Shown here piece after piece: positions 50,667 through 59,630 of a stretch of DNA of 64,000 nucleotides (position 1 is its first letter; every line of letters begins with the position of its first letter). Made by a program: the position numbers and the translations under genes. Source of the stretch: DASUPK01 sp963724665. GTDB lineage: Bacteria; Actinomycetota; Thermoleophilia; Solirubrobacterales; 70-9. The DNA lies in the NCBI GenBank assembly GCA_963724665.1, contig CAVRVH010000012.1, positions 1 through 64,000 on the forward strand, given 5' to 3'. The notes under the pieces were generated by a model. The model had not been told where the DNA came from and searched no databases. It saw nothing but the letters and a program-made list of their open reading frames with translations.

Positions 50667-50672
50667 AGGGTA
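50667..50672 (-). promoter_or_regulatory. TACCCT box before the WbpE-like gene
   Basis: Minus-strand TACCCT at 50672-50667 is 9 nt before TTG 50657; no Shine-Dalgarno. Confidence 0.6.
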
Positions 50673-50720
50673 GCCGGGCTATGTCCCCGCCTGCCACGAG
50701 GCGGGCGGACCGGCGCAGAC

Positions 50721-50726
50721 TAGGAT
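50721..50726 (+). promoter_or_regulatory. TAGGAT box before a GT2 gene
   Basis: TAGGAT is 8 nt before ATG 50735, spacer CCCCTCGC. The identical hexamer precedes the thioesterase gene at 59074. Confidence 0.65.
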
Positions 50727-50734
50727 CCCCTCGC

Positions 50735-51549
50735 ATGCATCCAAACGGCACGGGCGCCCCGCGCGTCAGCGTCCTGATCGGATGCTGGAACAACGCAGAC
50801 ACGCTGCCGAGGGCGATCGACTCGATCCTCTCGCAGACGCTTCGCGACCTGGAGCTGATCGTAGTCGACGACGGCTCTACGGACTCCACACCGATCCTGG
50901 TGCGGGCAGTCTCGGACCCGCGGGTTCGCTATCTGCCGCTCGAGCACATGGGCATCTCCCGAAGAGCCTCAACATCGGCCTTCGGCGAGGCGAGCGCCCC
51001 GGTCGTGGCCGTGCAGGACGCTGACGATTATTCGCTGCCGGAGCGCCTGAGGCGGGAGCTCGCCATCCTCGACGCCAGGGCCGAGGTCGCGGTCGTCGGC
51101 TGCCGGATGCAGGAGGTGAACGCCGACGGGGCCGAGAGCGCGCCCCGCACGGCGTTCGCCGCCGGGGAGGTGAACCGGGCGCTGATGCGCTTCAACCCGA
51201 TCCCCAACTCGTGCGCCGCCTTCCGGCGGGACGTGGCGTTGAGCGTCGGCGGATACGACGAACGGCTCCGGTACGCGATGGACCACGACCTCTGGCTTCG
51301 GATCGCGGACGCCCATCGTCGTCCTCACCCTCGACGAGGTGCTCGCCGTCCGTCGAATGACGGGGTCGAACGTCGCCGCTCGAGCGGAACGCGCCCAGAT
51401 CCGAGAGACGCTCGCTGATCCGGGCCGGCACCCTCCGCCGACGGAGGACGCTCGCCGGCGCGACGGGGCTGGTTCTCCCCGCCGTCTCCTACCTGACCCC
51501 GCTTCCCGTGAAGCGCGCGCGGCGCCGGCGTCTCGGGCAGGCGCCCTAG
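50735..51549 (+). CDS. Family 2 glycosyltransferase, frame-joined
   Basis: About 270 aa. PRVSVLIGCWNNADTLPRAI, DLELIVVDDGSTDSTPILVR, the DxD site VVAVQDADDYSLPERLRREL, and FNPIPNSCAAFRRDVALSVG followed by YAMDHDLWLRIAD are standard GT2. The first 190 residues are nearly unbroken; breaks near 51317 and 51420 split the rest, whose joined end is SYLTPLPVKRARRRRLGQAP. The stop TAG 51547-51549 shares CTAG with the convergent GT4. It is a cytoplasmic enzyme; the donor is unknown. Confidence 0.8.
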
Positions 51550-52721
51550 CCGGGCGGGCCCTCCCCCTCGTAGGACGCCTGGACGATTCCGAGCGAGCTG
51601 TCGATCGAGAGCTCGTCGCGATGGAGCTCGTACCAGGCGAGCGTGCTCTCGCGCAGGGCTGCGCCGCCGCTGACTGCGGACGCAATGCCCCGCGCGAGGC
51701 TCTCGGGGCTGGAGTCGGCGACGACGAAGCCGTTCACTCCCTCCTCGACCAGCTCGGTCGCGGCGTTGTCCGGCCCGCTCACCAGAACCGCCGGGGTGCC
51801 GAGCGACGCGGCCTCGACCACCACCAGGCCGTAGCCCTCCCGCATCGAGGGATGAACCAGGCACGCCGCCTGGGAGAGAGCCCGCATGACCTCCGCGTGG
51901 TCCACGCGGCCGCGAAGCTCAACCCGATCCTCCAGCCCGAGGTCTCGCACCGCCGCTCGGGTCGCGTCCGCCTCGGGGCCATCTCCGAGGATGACGCAGC
52001 GCAGATCGGGCAGCTCTCGCGCCACCTCGGCGATCGCGCCCGGAATCGAGGGGACCCGCTTCTCCGGGATCTGGCGCCCGGCTGCCAATGCCGTCGGCGA
52101 GTCGCCACCGGGCGTCTCGGATGCAAGGAGGTCCCGGCGCTCCTCCTCGTTCTCCGCGTACTCGCCGGTCAGCCTGGTGATCGGGGCTCGGTGCCCGAGC
52201 TCGCGGGCCCGGACCTCGGCGAGCCGGGAGAAGGTGAAGCTGCGATCCGGCAGCCGCAGGCAGAGCGCCTGGATCCAATAGGCGATCCGGCCGCCGATTC
52301 GGCCGAGGTAGCTCTGCCAGTACTCGAGGCTCCAGATCTCGTGCCAATCGACGATCAGCCGAGCGTCCGAGCGGTTGAGGCGGAGGGCGAGCCAGGCCCC
52401 GAGCAGTGAGAAGTACGGGAAAGAGGCCATGTGGATCGCGTCGTAGCGGCGGCCGTGGCGAAGCACGTGCCAGAGGACGCCGATCCCGAAGCGGACCGGA
52501 GGCCAGATCCGCCGGCGGCCGGAGCCCGTGTACAGCTCGCCCCCGGGCGAGACCGCGAGTGTTGGGAACGAGGTCTCGGGCCCCTCGTCCCCCCATTGGC
52601 GGCGCGTCAGGTAGACGACCCGGTGCTCGCCGTCGAGACGCTCGGCCAGGTTCCGGTACCAGCGCTCCGCGCCGCCGACCGTGTTGGGAAACAGGCAGTC
52701 GTAGACGATCGCGATCCTCAA
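51546..52721 (-). CDS. Family 4 glycosyltransferase
   Basis: Intact, 391 aa from TTG 52721. RIAIVYDCLFPNTVGGAERW, YDAIHMASFPYFSLLGAWLA, RLIVDWHEIWSLEYWQSYLG, ALAAGRQIPEKRVPSIPGAI, RCVILGDGPEADATRAAVRD, VHPSMREGYGLVVVEAASLG (catalytic E-x7-E) and ELVEEGVNGFVVADSSPESL. A long hydrophobic middle (IAYWIQALCLRL) may give membrane contact. The TTG start overlaps the upstream GT4 stop as TTGA. Its TAG stop overlaps that of the GT2 on the other strand. Confidence 0.85.
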   Translation of the reverse strand: MRIAIVYDCLFPNTVGGAERWYRNLAERLDGEHRVVYLTRRQWGDEGPETSFPTLAVSPGGELYTGSGRRRIWPPVRFGIGVLWHVLRHGRRYDAIHMASFPYFSLLGAWLALRLNRSDARLIVDWHEIWSLEYWQSYLGRIGGRIAYWIQALCLRLPDRSFTFSRLAEVRARELGHRAPITRLTGEYAENEEERRDLLASETPGGDSPTALAAGRQIPEKRVPSIPGAIAEVARELPDLRCVILGDGPEADATRAAVRDLGLEDRVELRGRVDHAEVMRALSQAACLVHPSMREGYGLVVVEAASLGTPAVLVSGPDNAATELVEEGVNGFVVADSSPESLARGIASAVSGGAALRESTLAWYELHRDELSIDSSLGIVQASYEGEGPPG

Positions 52722-53758
52722 GTAGCCCTCCGGCTCAGCGCCCGCTCGTACACCTCGGCCGTCGCGTCGATCATTCCGGAGAGCGAGAACCGCTCCCGGG
52801 CGCGCGCCGCGGCCGCCTCCCCGAGCGAGCGGCCGAGCTCCGGCTCGCGCGCCAGGCGAGCGAGCGAGGACGCCAGGGCATCGACGTCGCCAACCGCGAA
52901 GACCAGGCCGGTGTCACCCACCGCGTCCGGGTTGCCGGGGCCATCGGAGACGACGATGGCCACGCCCGAGCGACATCGCCTCGAGCACGGCGTAGGAGAG
53001 GCCCTCCCAGAGGGAGGGGAGCACGAAGGCGTCCGCGGCCGCCAGCAGGTCGGTGACGTCGCGGCGCTCGCCGAGGAGCTTCAGCCCGTCGCCCGCCATC
53101 GGCTCCAGCACGCCCGCGCAAAGGTCCCTCGCCGACGACGACCCCGACGATCCGGGGCTGCTCGACCCGGGCCCGCGCGACGGCCTCCGCGAACTGCACG
53201 GGCTGCTTGCGCTCGCTGAGCTCGCCGACGAACAGAGCGACGTACGAATCGGGCTCGACCGCAAGGGTCTCCCGCGCCGCACGGCGGTCGGCGTCGGACA
53301 CCGGTGGGGCATCCGGGACCCCGTTGTGAATCAGCGTGATCCGCCCAGCGGCCGCCGGCGCGATCGACCGGGCGAAGGCTGAGCTCGGACTCGGACACGG
53401 CGATGACCGCCGCCGCGCGGGCGAAGGCACGCCGGCTTCCCTCCCTGACGAGTCGCCCGCGCGTTCCATGGGTCCGACGCAACAGATGCGAGCCGTGGAG
53501 CGTGATGACCGTCGGGCGCATCCCGATGGCAGGCAGGCACGCCAGGGCCGCCGCATCCCCGTGGACGTGGACGAGGTCATGACTTCGGGCGGCCCGGATC
53601 ACCCGCGCCAATCCGCCCGCGAGCTCCAGCGGATTGCGACGGCGGGTGAGCTCAACGCGATCGAACTCGAACCCTCCCATCGAGGCAAGCTGCTCGACGT
53701 ACGTCTCACCTCCACCTCCGCGGTGCGGGAGGACATGGAGGACCCGGGCCTCACTCAT
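52718..53758 (-). CDS. Family 4 glycosyltransferase, frame-joined
   Basis: About 345 aa. ARVLHVLPHRGGGGETYVEQ, HDLVHVHGDAAALACLPAIG, TVITLHGSHLLRRTHGTRGR, AAAVIAVSESELS, ITLIHNGVPDAPPVSDADRR, ALFVGELSERKQPVQFAEAV, DAFVLPSLWEGLSYAVLEAM (donor-site Glu) and GDTGLVFAVGDVDALASSLA. Breaks near 53380, 53125 and 52970. ATG 53758 is 10 bp after the stop of the second gmd, so rfbC-gmd-GT4-GT4 may be transcribed together on the minus strand, which suggests a deoxyhexose donor for the GT4 pair. Confidence 0.8.
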
Positions 53759-53768
53759 GTGAGGAGAG

Positions 53769-54805
53769 CTACGCCCCCTCGTGGCTGTAGCGGGTCACCT
53801 TGCCCGCCATCTGGTCCTCGAGCTCGGCGACGTCGGCGTCGACCATCAGCTCGACGAGCTCCTTGAAGCGGACCTTGGGCTCCCAGCCGAGAGTCTCCTT
53901 CGCCTTGCTCGCGTCGCCGAGCAGCACGTCGACCTCGGAGGGCCGGTAGTACTTCGGGTCGATCTCGACGTGGTCGTCGGCGTCGAGACCGGCGCGCGCG
54001 AAGGCGATCTCGACCGCATCGCGCACGGTGTGGGTCTCGCCGGTCGCGATCACGAAGTCGTCGGGCTCGTCCACCTGGAGCATCAGCCACATCGCCTCGA
54101 CGTACTCCTTGGCGTATCCCCAGTCGCGCTGGGCGTCGAGGTTGCCGAGGTAGAGCTTCTCCTGCAGGCCGGCCGCGATCCTGGCGACCGCCCGCGTGAT
54201 CTTGCGGGTGACGAAGGTCTCGCCGCGGCGCGGGGACTCATGGTTGAAGAGGATCCCGTTGACGGCGAACATGCTCGTACGCCTCGCGGTAGTTGACCGT
54301 CGCCCAGTAGGCCGCCACCTTGGCGACGCCGTAGGGGCTGCGGGGGTGGAACGGCGTCTGCTCGTTCTGCGGCGGCGGAGCGGCGCCGAACATCTCCGAG
54401 GAGGACGCCTGGTAGAAGCGCGGGCTGCCACCGACCTCGCGGATCGCCTCGAGCAGCCGCACGGTGCCGGCGCCGGTGACGTCGAAGGTGTACTCGGGGA
54501 TGTCGAAGGAGACGCGGACGTGGCTCTGCGCGCCCAGGTGGTAGATCTCGTCGGGCTGGAGCTCGTAGAGCAGCTTCACCAGCGCGACCGAGTCGGTCAG
54601 GTCGCCGTAGTGCGTGAAGAGCCTGACCCCTGACTCGTGAGGGTCGTGGTAGAGGTGGTCGATCCGGTGGGTGTTGAAGCTCGAGGAGCGGCGGACGATG
54701 CCGTGGACCTCGTAGCCCTTCTCGAGCAGGAGCTCGGCGAGATATGAGCCGTCCTGGCCCGAGATGCCCGGTGATCAGGGCGCGCTTGCTCTGTTGGTCG
54801 TTCAT
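53769..54805 (-). CDS. gmd: GDP-mannose 4,6-dehydratase, long form, frame-joined
   Basis: About 340 aa, second gmd. RALITGISGQDGSYLAELLL, VRRSSSFNTHRIDHLYHDPH (the insert typical of long Gmd), LQPDEIYHLGAQSHVRVSFD, YQASSSEMFGAAPPPQNEQT, HPRSPYGVAKVAAYWATVNY, NHESPRRGETFVTRKITRAV and QRDWGYAKEYVEAMWLML. The C-terminal 200 residues are unbroken; breaks lie near 54770, 54700, 54590 and 54285. ATG 54805 follows TAGCCT by 9 nt. The two Gmd copies differ in the N-terminal loop and probably came separately. Confidence 0.9.
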
Positions 54806-54814
54806 TTCGCCTGC

Positions 54815-54820
54815 AGGCTA
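54815..54820 (-). promoter_or_regulatory. TAGCCT box formed by the rfbC stop codon
   Basis: Minus-strand TAGCCT at 54820-54815 is 9 nt before gmd ATG 54805. Its first three bases are the TAG stop of rfbC, so a promoter box and a stop codon occupy the same bases. Confidence 0.55.
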
Positions 54821-55369
54821 GACGTCATACGAGAACGGGAGCCCGTCCTCGACGTCCGCCAGCAACGGAGCGCCCGCGTCGCGCTCGGAGGGGACCAGGT
54901 CGATCTCCGGCCACTCGATGCCGATGGCGGGGTCCTTGTAGGAGATCCCGGCCTCGGTCGACGGGTCGTAGTAGGTCGAGCATTTGTAGACGACGTCCGC
55001 CACCTCGCTGGTCACGCAGAAGCCGTGAGCGAAGCCGTCCGGGCAGTAGAGCTGCCGCAGGTTCTCGTCGTTGAGGGTGAACGCCTCCCACTCCCCGAAT
55101 GCCGGCGAGCCCTTCCTGATGTCGACCAGGACGTCGACGATCTCCCCGCGCGGGCAGCTGACCAGCTTCGCCATGCCCGGCTGGAAGTGCATGCCGCGGA
55201 CGATGCCCTTGGCCGATCGCGAATGGTTGTCCTGGACGAACTCGTCGTCGATGCCGAGCTCGGCGAGCACGGTTTCGCGATAGGTCTCCAGGAAGAACCC
55301 CCGCTCATCGCGGAAGACCTTCGGTTGCAGGAGGATCGGGCCCTCGAGTTGGGTCGGCAGCACCTCCAC
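54818..55369 (-). CDS. rfbC: dTDP-4-dehydrorhamnose 3,5-epimerase-type protein
   Basis: Intact, 183 aa from GTG 55369. LEGPILLQPKVFRDERGFFL, FVQDNHSRSAKGIVRGMHFQ (catalytic His in GMHFQ), PRGEIVDVLVDIRKGSP, LYCPDGFAHGFCVTSEVADV (FAHGF) and CSTYYDPSTEAGISYKDPAI are the RmlC cupin marks. It would act on dTDP-4-keto-6-deoxyglucose; RmlA, RmlB and RmlD are not beside it, though one SDR in the window could be RmlB-like. A CATCAT hexamer at 55384-55379 is 9 nt before the start. Confidence 0.9.
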   Translation of the reverse strand: MEVLPTQLEGPILLQPKVFRDERGFFLETYRETVLAELGIDDEFVQDNHSRSAKGIVRGMHFQPGMAKLVSCPRGEIVDVLVDIRKGSPAFGEWEAFTLNDENLRQLYCPDGFAHGFCVTSEVADVVYKCSTYYDPSTEAGISYKDPAIGIEWPEIDLVPSERDAGAPLLADVEDGLPFSYDV

Positions 55370-55386
55370 GGGGCGGCAATGATGCC

Positions 55387-55392
55387 TAACCT
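55387..55392 (+). promoter_or_regulatory. TAACCT box before a GT2 gene
   Basis: TAACCT is 9 nt before GTG 55402 and sits next to the CATCAT element used by rfbC on the other strand; the full divergent gap is 32 bp. Confidence 0.6.
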
Positions 55393-55401
55393 GCGCCCGC
55401 C

Positions 55402-56204
55402 GTGCTCTCCGTAATCACCCCCGCGTACAACATGGCGCGCTACCTGCCGGACACGCTCGACAGCGTGGCGGCGCTGCGGACGCCGCACGAGCACATCGTC
55501 GTCGACGGCAACTCCGACGACGGCACCGTCGAGCTGCTCGAGGGCCGCGAGGACCCGCATCTGACCTGGATCTCCGAGCCCGACAGCGGGCAGACGGAGG
55601 CGGTCAACAAGGGGCTGCGGATGGCGCAGGGCGACCTGCTCGCCTGGGTGAACGCCGATGACGCCTACATCCCGGAGGCGGTCGACCGGGCCCTGGATCA
55701 TCTGGACCGTCATCCCGAGGTCGGGCGCGATCTTCGGCGGCGTCAACTACGTCGACGAGCACGGCGAGGTCTTCCGGACCCTGGTGCCGCCGAAGTTCAG
55801 CTGGCGCCGCTACCTCTACTTCGGCGCCTTCGTCACCACCCCGACGATCATCTGGCGCCGCGAGCTGCTCGAGCAGGCGCCGTCGCTGAACCAGGCCTAC
55901 GTCGACGCCGCCGACTACGACTTCTATCTGCGGCTGCTGCGCGGGGCGCGCGTCGATCTGATCGAAGAGCCGGTGCTCAACTTCCGCTACCACCCGACGA
56001 GCAAGACGACGACGGACGTCTGGGTCCAGCTCAACGAGGCGAAGGAGATCCGCCTGCGGCTGGGCTCGGAACCCGCTGCAGCGCGGGATCATGCGCGGCT
56101 ACGAGGGCGCCCGGCGGGCGATCCTGCCGCGGATCTCCTCCTGGCCGCACCCGGAGCCGCGCGGCGTCGTCAAGCTGCTGCGGCGGATCGGCGCGCGTGG
56201 CTGA
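55402..56204 (+). CDS. Family 2 glycosyltransferase, frame-joined
   Basis: About 266 aa from GTG 55402. LSVITPAYNMARYLPDTLDS, HEHIVVDGNSDDGTVELLEG, SEPDSGQTEAVNKGLRMAQG, LLAWVNADDAYIPEAV (metal-binding DD), GGVNYVDEHGEVFRTLVPPK and QAYVDAADYDFYLRLLRGAR. Joins near 55720 and 56068 (GGC+T) give an end PRGVVKLLRRIGARG. The stop overlaps the methyltransferase start by eight bases (GTGGCTGA). It belongs to the colanic-acid style GT2 group. Confidence 0.8.
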
Positions 56205-57025
56205 GGGAGCGCAGTTGCCGGTCCCGTCTTCGAGGGGCCGACGCTGCGGCTGCGCGTCGCCGTGTGGCTGGCGGAGGCGATCGAGTGGGTCCTCCGCCAC
56301 CACCGGCTGGCGCGGGTGCTCTACGCCGCGGCCGACGCCAACGGCCGGCTCAGCGCCCGGCTGCTCCGCGGCACAGGGCCGCGAGTGCCCGTGCTGCGGC
56401 GGTCACTTCAAGCGGATGTCGCGGCGCCGCATCGCGGGCTTGGGCGGCATCTGCCCGCGCTGCCGCTCCCACCCGCGCCACCGCGCGATCGCCCTGCTCC
56501 TCGCCCGCGGCGAGCTGCCCGGCCGCCGGCTCCTCCACTTCGCCCCCGAGCCGCTCTTCGACCCCGTCTTCGAGCGGCTGCCCGAGATCGAGCGGACCAC
56601 CGCCGACCTCTACGCGCCCGCGGACCTGAAGCTCGACATCACGAACATGGATCTCGCCGGACGGCTCCTTCGACCTGATCCTCTGCAGCCACGTGCTCGA
56701 GCACGTCCCGGACGACCGCGCCGCGATGTCCGAGTTGCGCCGGGTGCTGGCGCCCGGCGGGCTCGCGCTCGTGCTGACGCCCTACCGCCCCGACGTCCCC
56801 ACCTACGAGGATCCATCGGTCAGCTCGCCTCTCGACCGGATGGTCGCCTTCGGCCAGCAGGACCATGTCCGCATCTACGGCGCGGACCTGGCGGACCGGC
56901 TTCGGGAGGCCGGCTTCGAGGTCGAGGACCGGACCCCGGCTGAGCTATTTGACGAGCTGATGGTGGACCGGTGCGAGCTCGACCCGGCCGAGCACCTCTT
57001 CCTCTGCCGCGCCCCCTCGGCCTAG
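56197..57025 (+). CDS. SAM-dependent methyltransferase with internal four-Cys zinc ribbon, frame-joined
   Basis: About 270 aa from GTG 56197. After a helical lead (RVAVWLAEAIEWVLRHHRLA) comes RECPCCGGHFKRM and GGICPRCRSHPRHRAIALLL, a CxxC...CxxC ribbon, then LLHFAPEPLFDPVFERLPEI and TTADLYAPADLKLDITNMDL in place of the usual motif I. FDLILCSHVLEHVPDDRAAM and LAPGGLALVLTPYRP follow. The ribbon-first layout is common in glycan-locus methyltransferases. Joins near 56225, 56370 (GGC+A) and 56668. The stop TAG 57023-57025 shares CTAG with the small protein opposite. Confidence 0.75.
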
Positions 57026-57262
57026 CGGGCGGCGCCGCCGGCGGATGCCTCGGATGACGCGAACCGGCAGGTAGACCAGCCCGGCGATCAGCGCCAGCGG
57101 GATCGCCGGCAGCAGCAGGGGAAGCAGCGCGACGCCGGTGAGGACGAGGATCGGTATCGCGAGCGGAGCGAGCGCGACCACGAGGATTCCTGCGCCCACG
57201 CCCCACTTCGAGAACTCCTCGATGACCTCGGCCCTCTCGCGTGCCTTGGATTCGCTGTTCAT
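57022..57262 (-). CDS. Small membrane protein
   Basis: About 80 aa. A charged N-terminus (NSESKARERAEVIEEFSKWG) is followed by two hydrophobic helices (AGILVVALAPLAIPILVLT and ALLPLLLPAIPLALIAGLVY) and a basic tail VRVIRGIRRR. The literal frame runs on to 56945, but one doubled CGG+C would end it at TAG 57024-57022 in the shared CTAG. It is one of the few genes here with a strong Shine-Dalgarno. No family recognised; not obviously a glycan gene. Confidence 0.6.
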
Positions 57263-57267
57263 GACGG

Positions 57268-57274
57268 CTCCTTT
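57268..57274 (-). promoter_or_regulatory. Strong Shine-Dalgarno AAAGGAG
   Basis: AAAGGAG at 57274-57268 lies 5 nt before ATG 57262. It decides this start over an upstream TTG and contrasts with the leaderless starts elsewhere. Confidence 0.7.
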
Positions 57275-57317
57275 CGTCGCTCTCAATAGGAGGACGAGGT
57301 AGGCCCGTCATGTGTGA

Positions 57318-58151
57318 CTACTGGGCGGCGGTCCGCCTCCGGAAGACGACATTGCGGTACAGCGCCTTCTCCAGCTTCGCCGGGAGCGGTCGCCAGGCGA
57401 AGTACGTGCGGTAGACGAGCCGTTGCATTGGGCCGAGGGGCGTCTCCCGGGCGAACTCGGGGCGACGCGCGAACAGCTCCGCGTGCTTGGCGCGCAGCTG
57501 GCGGTAGATGTGGCGGTACTGGCGGCGATGGCCCTCCTCGCCCGAGCGCTCGTGCTTTCGGTACTCGTGGGTGACCCGGTCGATCTGCAGCCCGCGCCAG
57601 CCCTTCTCGAGCGCGCTCAGGCAGAAGTCCCAGTCCTCATAGCCGTCGATCGCGGGGTCGAAGCCGCCGGCGTCCTCCCAGCAGCGCCGCCGGACCAGCC
57701 CCAGCTGGGCGCCGGCGATCGAGCGGTGCAACAGGATGTAGGGGTCGAAGTCGGGGAAGCGCAGGACGCCGGACCAGGCGCCGATCAGCTTCATCAGCCC
57801 GTAGCAGTAGCCGACGTCGGGGTTGGCCTCGAGCGGCGGCCGGAGCACGTCGAGGGCGTCGACGGTGAGGCGATCGTCGGCGTCGACCATCAGCAGCAGC
57901 TCGGAGTCGGAGTTCTCGAAGCCGGCGTTGCGCGCGGCGGCCACGCCGGAGTTCTGCTGGCGGATCAGCTCGACGCCCGCCGGCAGAGCGTCGAGCGCGG
58001 CCTCGGTCTCGGTGTCGGTCGAGCCGTCGTCGACCACGATCACCTTCGGCGGGCCGCCCTGCTGCTCCAGGGCGCGCTCGACCGATTCGAGCAGGAAGCG
58101 CCCGTGGTTGAAGCAGGGGATCACCACCGTGATGTCGCCGTGGCGGGACAC
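57318..58151 (-). CDS. Family 2 glycosyltransferase
   Basis: Intact, 277 aa from GTG 58151. ITVVIPCFNHGRFLLESVER, PKVIVVDDGSTDTETEAALD, QNSGVAAARNAGFENSDSEL, LLMVDADDRLTVDALDVLRP (DxD), GAQLGLVRRRCWEDAGGFDP and AIDGYEDWDFCLSALEKGW are textbook GT2 with the ED-x-D acceptor site. The C-terminus (MQRLVYRTYFAWRPLPAKLE) is basic and may sit on the membrane. TACATT lies 7 nt before the GTG. Confidence 0.85.
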   Translation of the reverse strand: MSRHGDITVVIPCFNHGRFLLESVERALEQQGGPPKVIVVDDGSTDTETEAALDALPAGVELIRQQNSGVAAARNAGFENSDSELLLMVDADDRLTVDALDVLRPPLEANPDVGYCYGLMKLIGAWSGVLRFPDFDPYILLHRSIAGAQLGLVRRRCWEDAGGFDPAIDGYEDWDFCLSALEKGWRGLQIDRVTHEYRKHERSGEEGHRRQYRHIYRQLRAKHAELFARRPEFARETPLGPMQRLVYRTYFAWRPLPAKLEKALYRNVVFRRRTAAQ

Positions 58152-58158
58152 CGGCCGG

Positions 58159-58164
58159 AATGTA
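58159..58164 (-). promoter_or_regulatory. TACATT box before a GT2 gene
   Basis: Minus-strand TACATT at 58164-58159 is 7 nt before GTG 58151, in the 37-bp gap after the methyltransferase stop. Confidence 0.6.
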
Positions 58165-58188
58165 GCGGCGACCCCGTTGTTCGCCGCT

Positions 58189-58995
58189 CTACCGCTGAAC
58201 CGTCACGCGCAAAAAGGTCGCCGGGATCGAGGTGCCGTCGTCGGTGGTGTTCTGCTCGTTGAACAGGGTGTCCAGGTCGGTCTGGAGGTCAGCCTCGCGG
58301 TGGTCCGCCGTCGCCGCCTCGAATGCGTTCATGGTCGGCCCGTAGTAGTCCCGGAACGCGGCGACGAGCTCCGACGGGGTGCCCGGGTCATTGAAGGTGA
58401 AGGTGTCCAGCTCGAACGAGATCTGCTCCTTCGGGACCCCGGCCGCGGTGAACCGCTCGATCACGTCGTCCTCCACGCCCCACTTCACCGGGCTGATGAA
58501 GCCGTCCGGGGGAGGCGGCGAGTAGGAGGCGCTGATCTTGAGGATCTGGGCCACCAGGGTGGGGTCGTTCGGGATCCAGTTCCCCATCACGATTCGGCCA
58601 CCCGGCTTGGTCACCCGCACCATCTCCTTGGCAACGTCGAACGGCTTGGGGGCGAACATCGCCCCGAAGACGCTGACGACGAGATCGAAGCTCTCGTCGT
58701 CAAGCTCGCTCAGGTCGGTCGCATCGCCCTCCTGGAACTTGAGGTTCGTGAGTCCGAGCTCCTCCGCGCGCGCATTGCCGGCCGCGACCAGGTTGCTGGC
58801 GATGTCGACGCCGAGCACGTCGGCGCCGAGCTGCGCCTCCGGCACCGCGGTTGTCCCGTCGCCGCTGCCGAGATCGAGCACCCGCATCCCTTCGGTGATC
58901 CCCAGCTTCCCGACGAGCGCCTCTCCGCTCTCGCGCATCGTCGCCGCAATCTGCGTGAAGTCGCCCTTCTCCCACAATGCCTTGTTCGCGTTCAT
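58189..58995 (-). CDS. SAM-dependent methyltransferase (small-molecule/UbiE type)
   Basis: Intact, 268 aa. NANKALWEKGDFTQIAATMR, then RVLDLGSGDGTTAVPEAQLG (motif I), VLGVDIASNLVAAGNARAEE, FDLVVSVFGAMFAPKPFDVA (motif II) and RVTKPGGRIVMGNWIPND. The KGDFTQIA opening is typical of a group of actinobacterial methyltransferases not tied to glycans, so this may be unrelated to the locus. A purine-rich GAGAGGAAGAGGG lies just before ATG 58995, so it has a conventional leader; TATAGC at 59045-59040 could be its -10 box. Confidence 0.8.
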   Translation of the reverse strand: MNANKALWEKGDFTQIAATMRESGEALVGKLGITEGMRVLDLGSGDGTTAVPEAQLGADVLGVDIASNLVAAGNARAEELGLTNLKFQEGDATDLSELDDESFDLVVSVFGAMFAPKPFDVAKEMVRVTKPGGRIVMGNWIPNDPTLVAQILKISASYSPPPPDGFISPVKWGVEDDVIERFTAAGVPKEQISFELDTFTFNDPGTPSELVAAFRDYYGPTMNAFEAATADHREADLQTDLDTLFNEQNTTDDGTSIPATFLRVTVQR

Positions 58996-59061
58996 CGCCC
59001 TCTTCCTCTCGTTGTCGTCCGTGACTCGTTCTAGTTGGAGCTATACGCAAAGGGTGGCGAA

Positions 59062-59067
59062 TAGGAT
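59062..59067 (+). promoter_or_regulatory. TAGGAT box before the thioesterase gene
   Basis: TAGGAT is 6 nt before ATG 59074, spacer CGCGCC. Confidence 0.65.
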
Positions 59068-59073
59068 CGCGCC

Positions 59074-59604
59074 ATGGCGGAGAAAGCTCACACTGACGCC
59101 GCGCCACGCACGGTCGCGGGTTCGGAATCCGAGCTGATCCGCTGGATGAGCATCCAGGACGCGAACTCCGCCGGGTTCATCCACGGCGGGGTCGTGATGC
59201 GGATGTGCGACGAGGTCGCGGGGATCGCGGCGATCCGCCACAGCGGCTGCCGGGTGGTGACGGCCGGAATGGACCGGATGACCTTCGCCTCGCCGCTCTA
59301 CGTCGGCGAGCTCCTGCGCTGCACCGCGAGCGTCAACGCCGCCTGGCGAACCTCGATGGAGGTCGGGGTGCGCGTCGAGGCCGAGAATGCCGTCACCCGC
59401 GAGGTCCGCCACACCAGCACCGCCTACCTGACCATGGTCGCGGTCGACGAGCACGGCAACCCGGTGCCGGTACCCCCGCTCCAGGTGGAAGGGCCGATAG
59501 AGGAGCGCCGACAGCGTGAGGCCGAGACCCGGAGGCGCAACCGCCTGACGGAGCGTGAGGAGATCCTCAAGGCACGCCAGGCGGCAGGTGAAGAGACGGG
59601 CTGA
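59074..59604 (+). CDS. Acyl-CoA thioesterase (hotdog fold)
   Basis: Intact, 176 aa. IRWMSIQDANSAGFIHGGVV is the BACH/YciA hotdog motif (Asp and Gly-rich loop), then MRMCDEVAGIAAIRHSGCRV, AGMDRMTFASPLYVGELLRC, SMEVGVRVEAEN and HTSTAYLTMVAVDEHGNPVP. A charged helix of about 45 residues follows the fold. It hydrolyses acyl-CoA in the cytoplasm. It is probably a housekeeping gene between two glycan units. The start is fixed by the TAGGAT box. Confidence 0.9.
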   Translation: MAEKAHTDAAPRTVAGSESELIRWMSIQDANSAGFIHGGVVMRMCDEVAGIAAIRHSGCRVVTAGMDRMTFASPLYVGELLRCTASVNAAWRTSMEVGVRVEAENAVTREVRHTSTAYLTMVAVDEHGNPVPVPPLQVEGPIEERRQREAETRRRNRLTEREEILKARQAAGEETG

Positions 59605-59630
59605 CCCGCCCGCTTGAGGTAACGCGAGGG

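Noticed and set aside
54818..55369. A complete dTDP-rhamnose operon around rfbC
   Set aside because: No RmlA or RmlD is visible nearby; only RfbC is certain.
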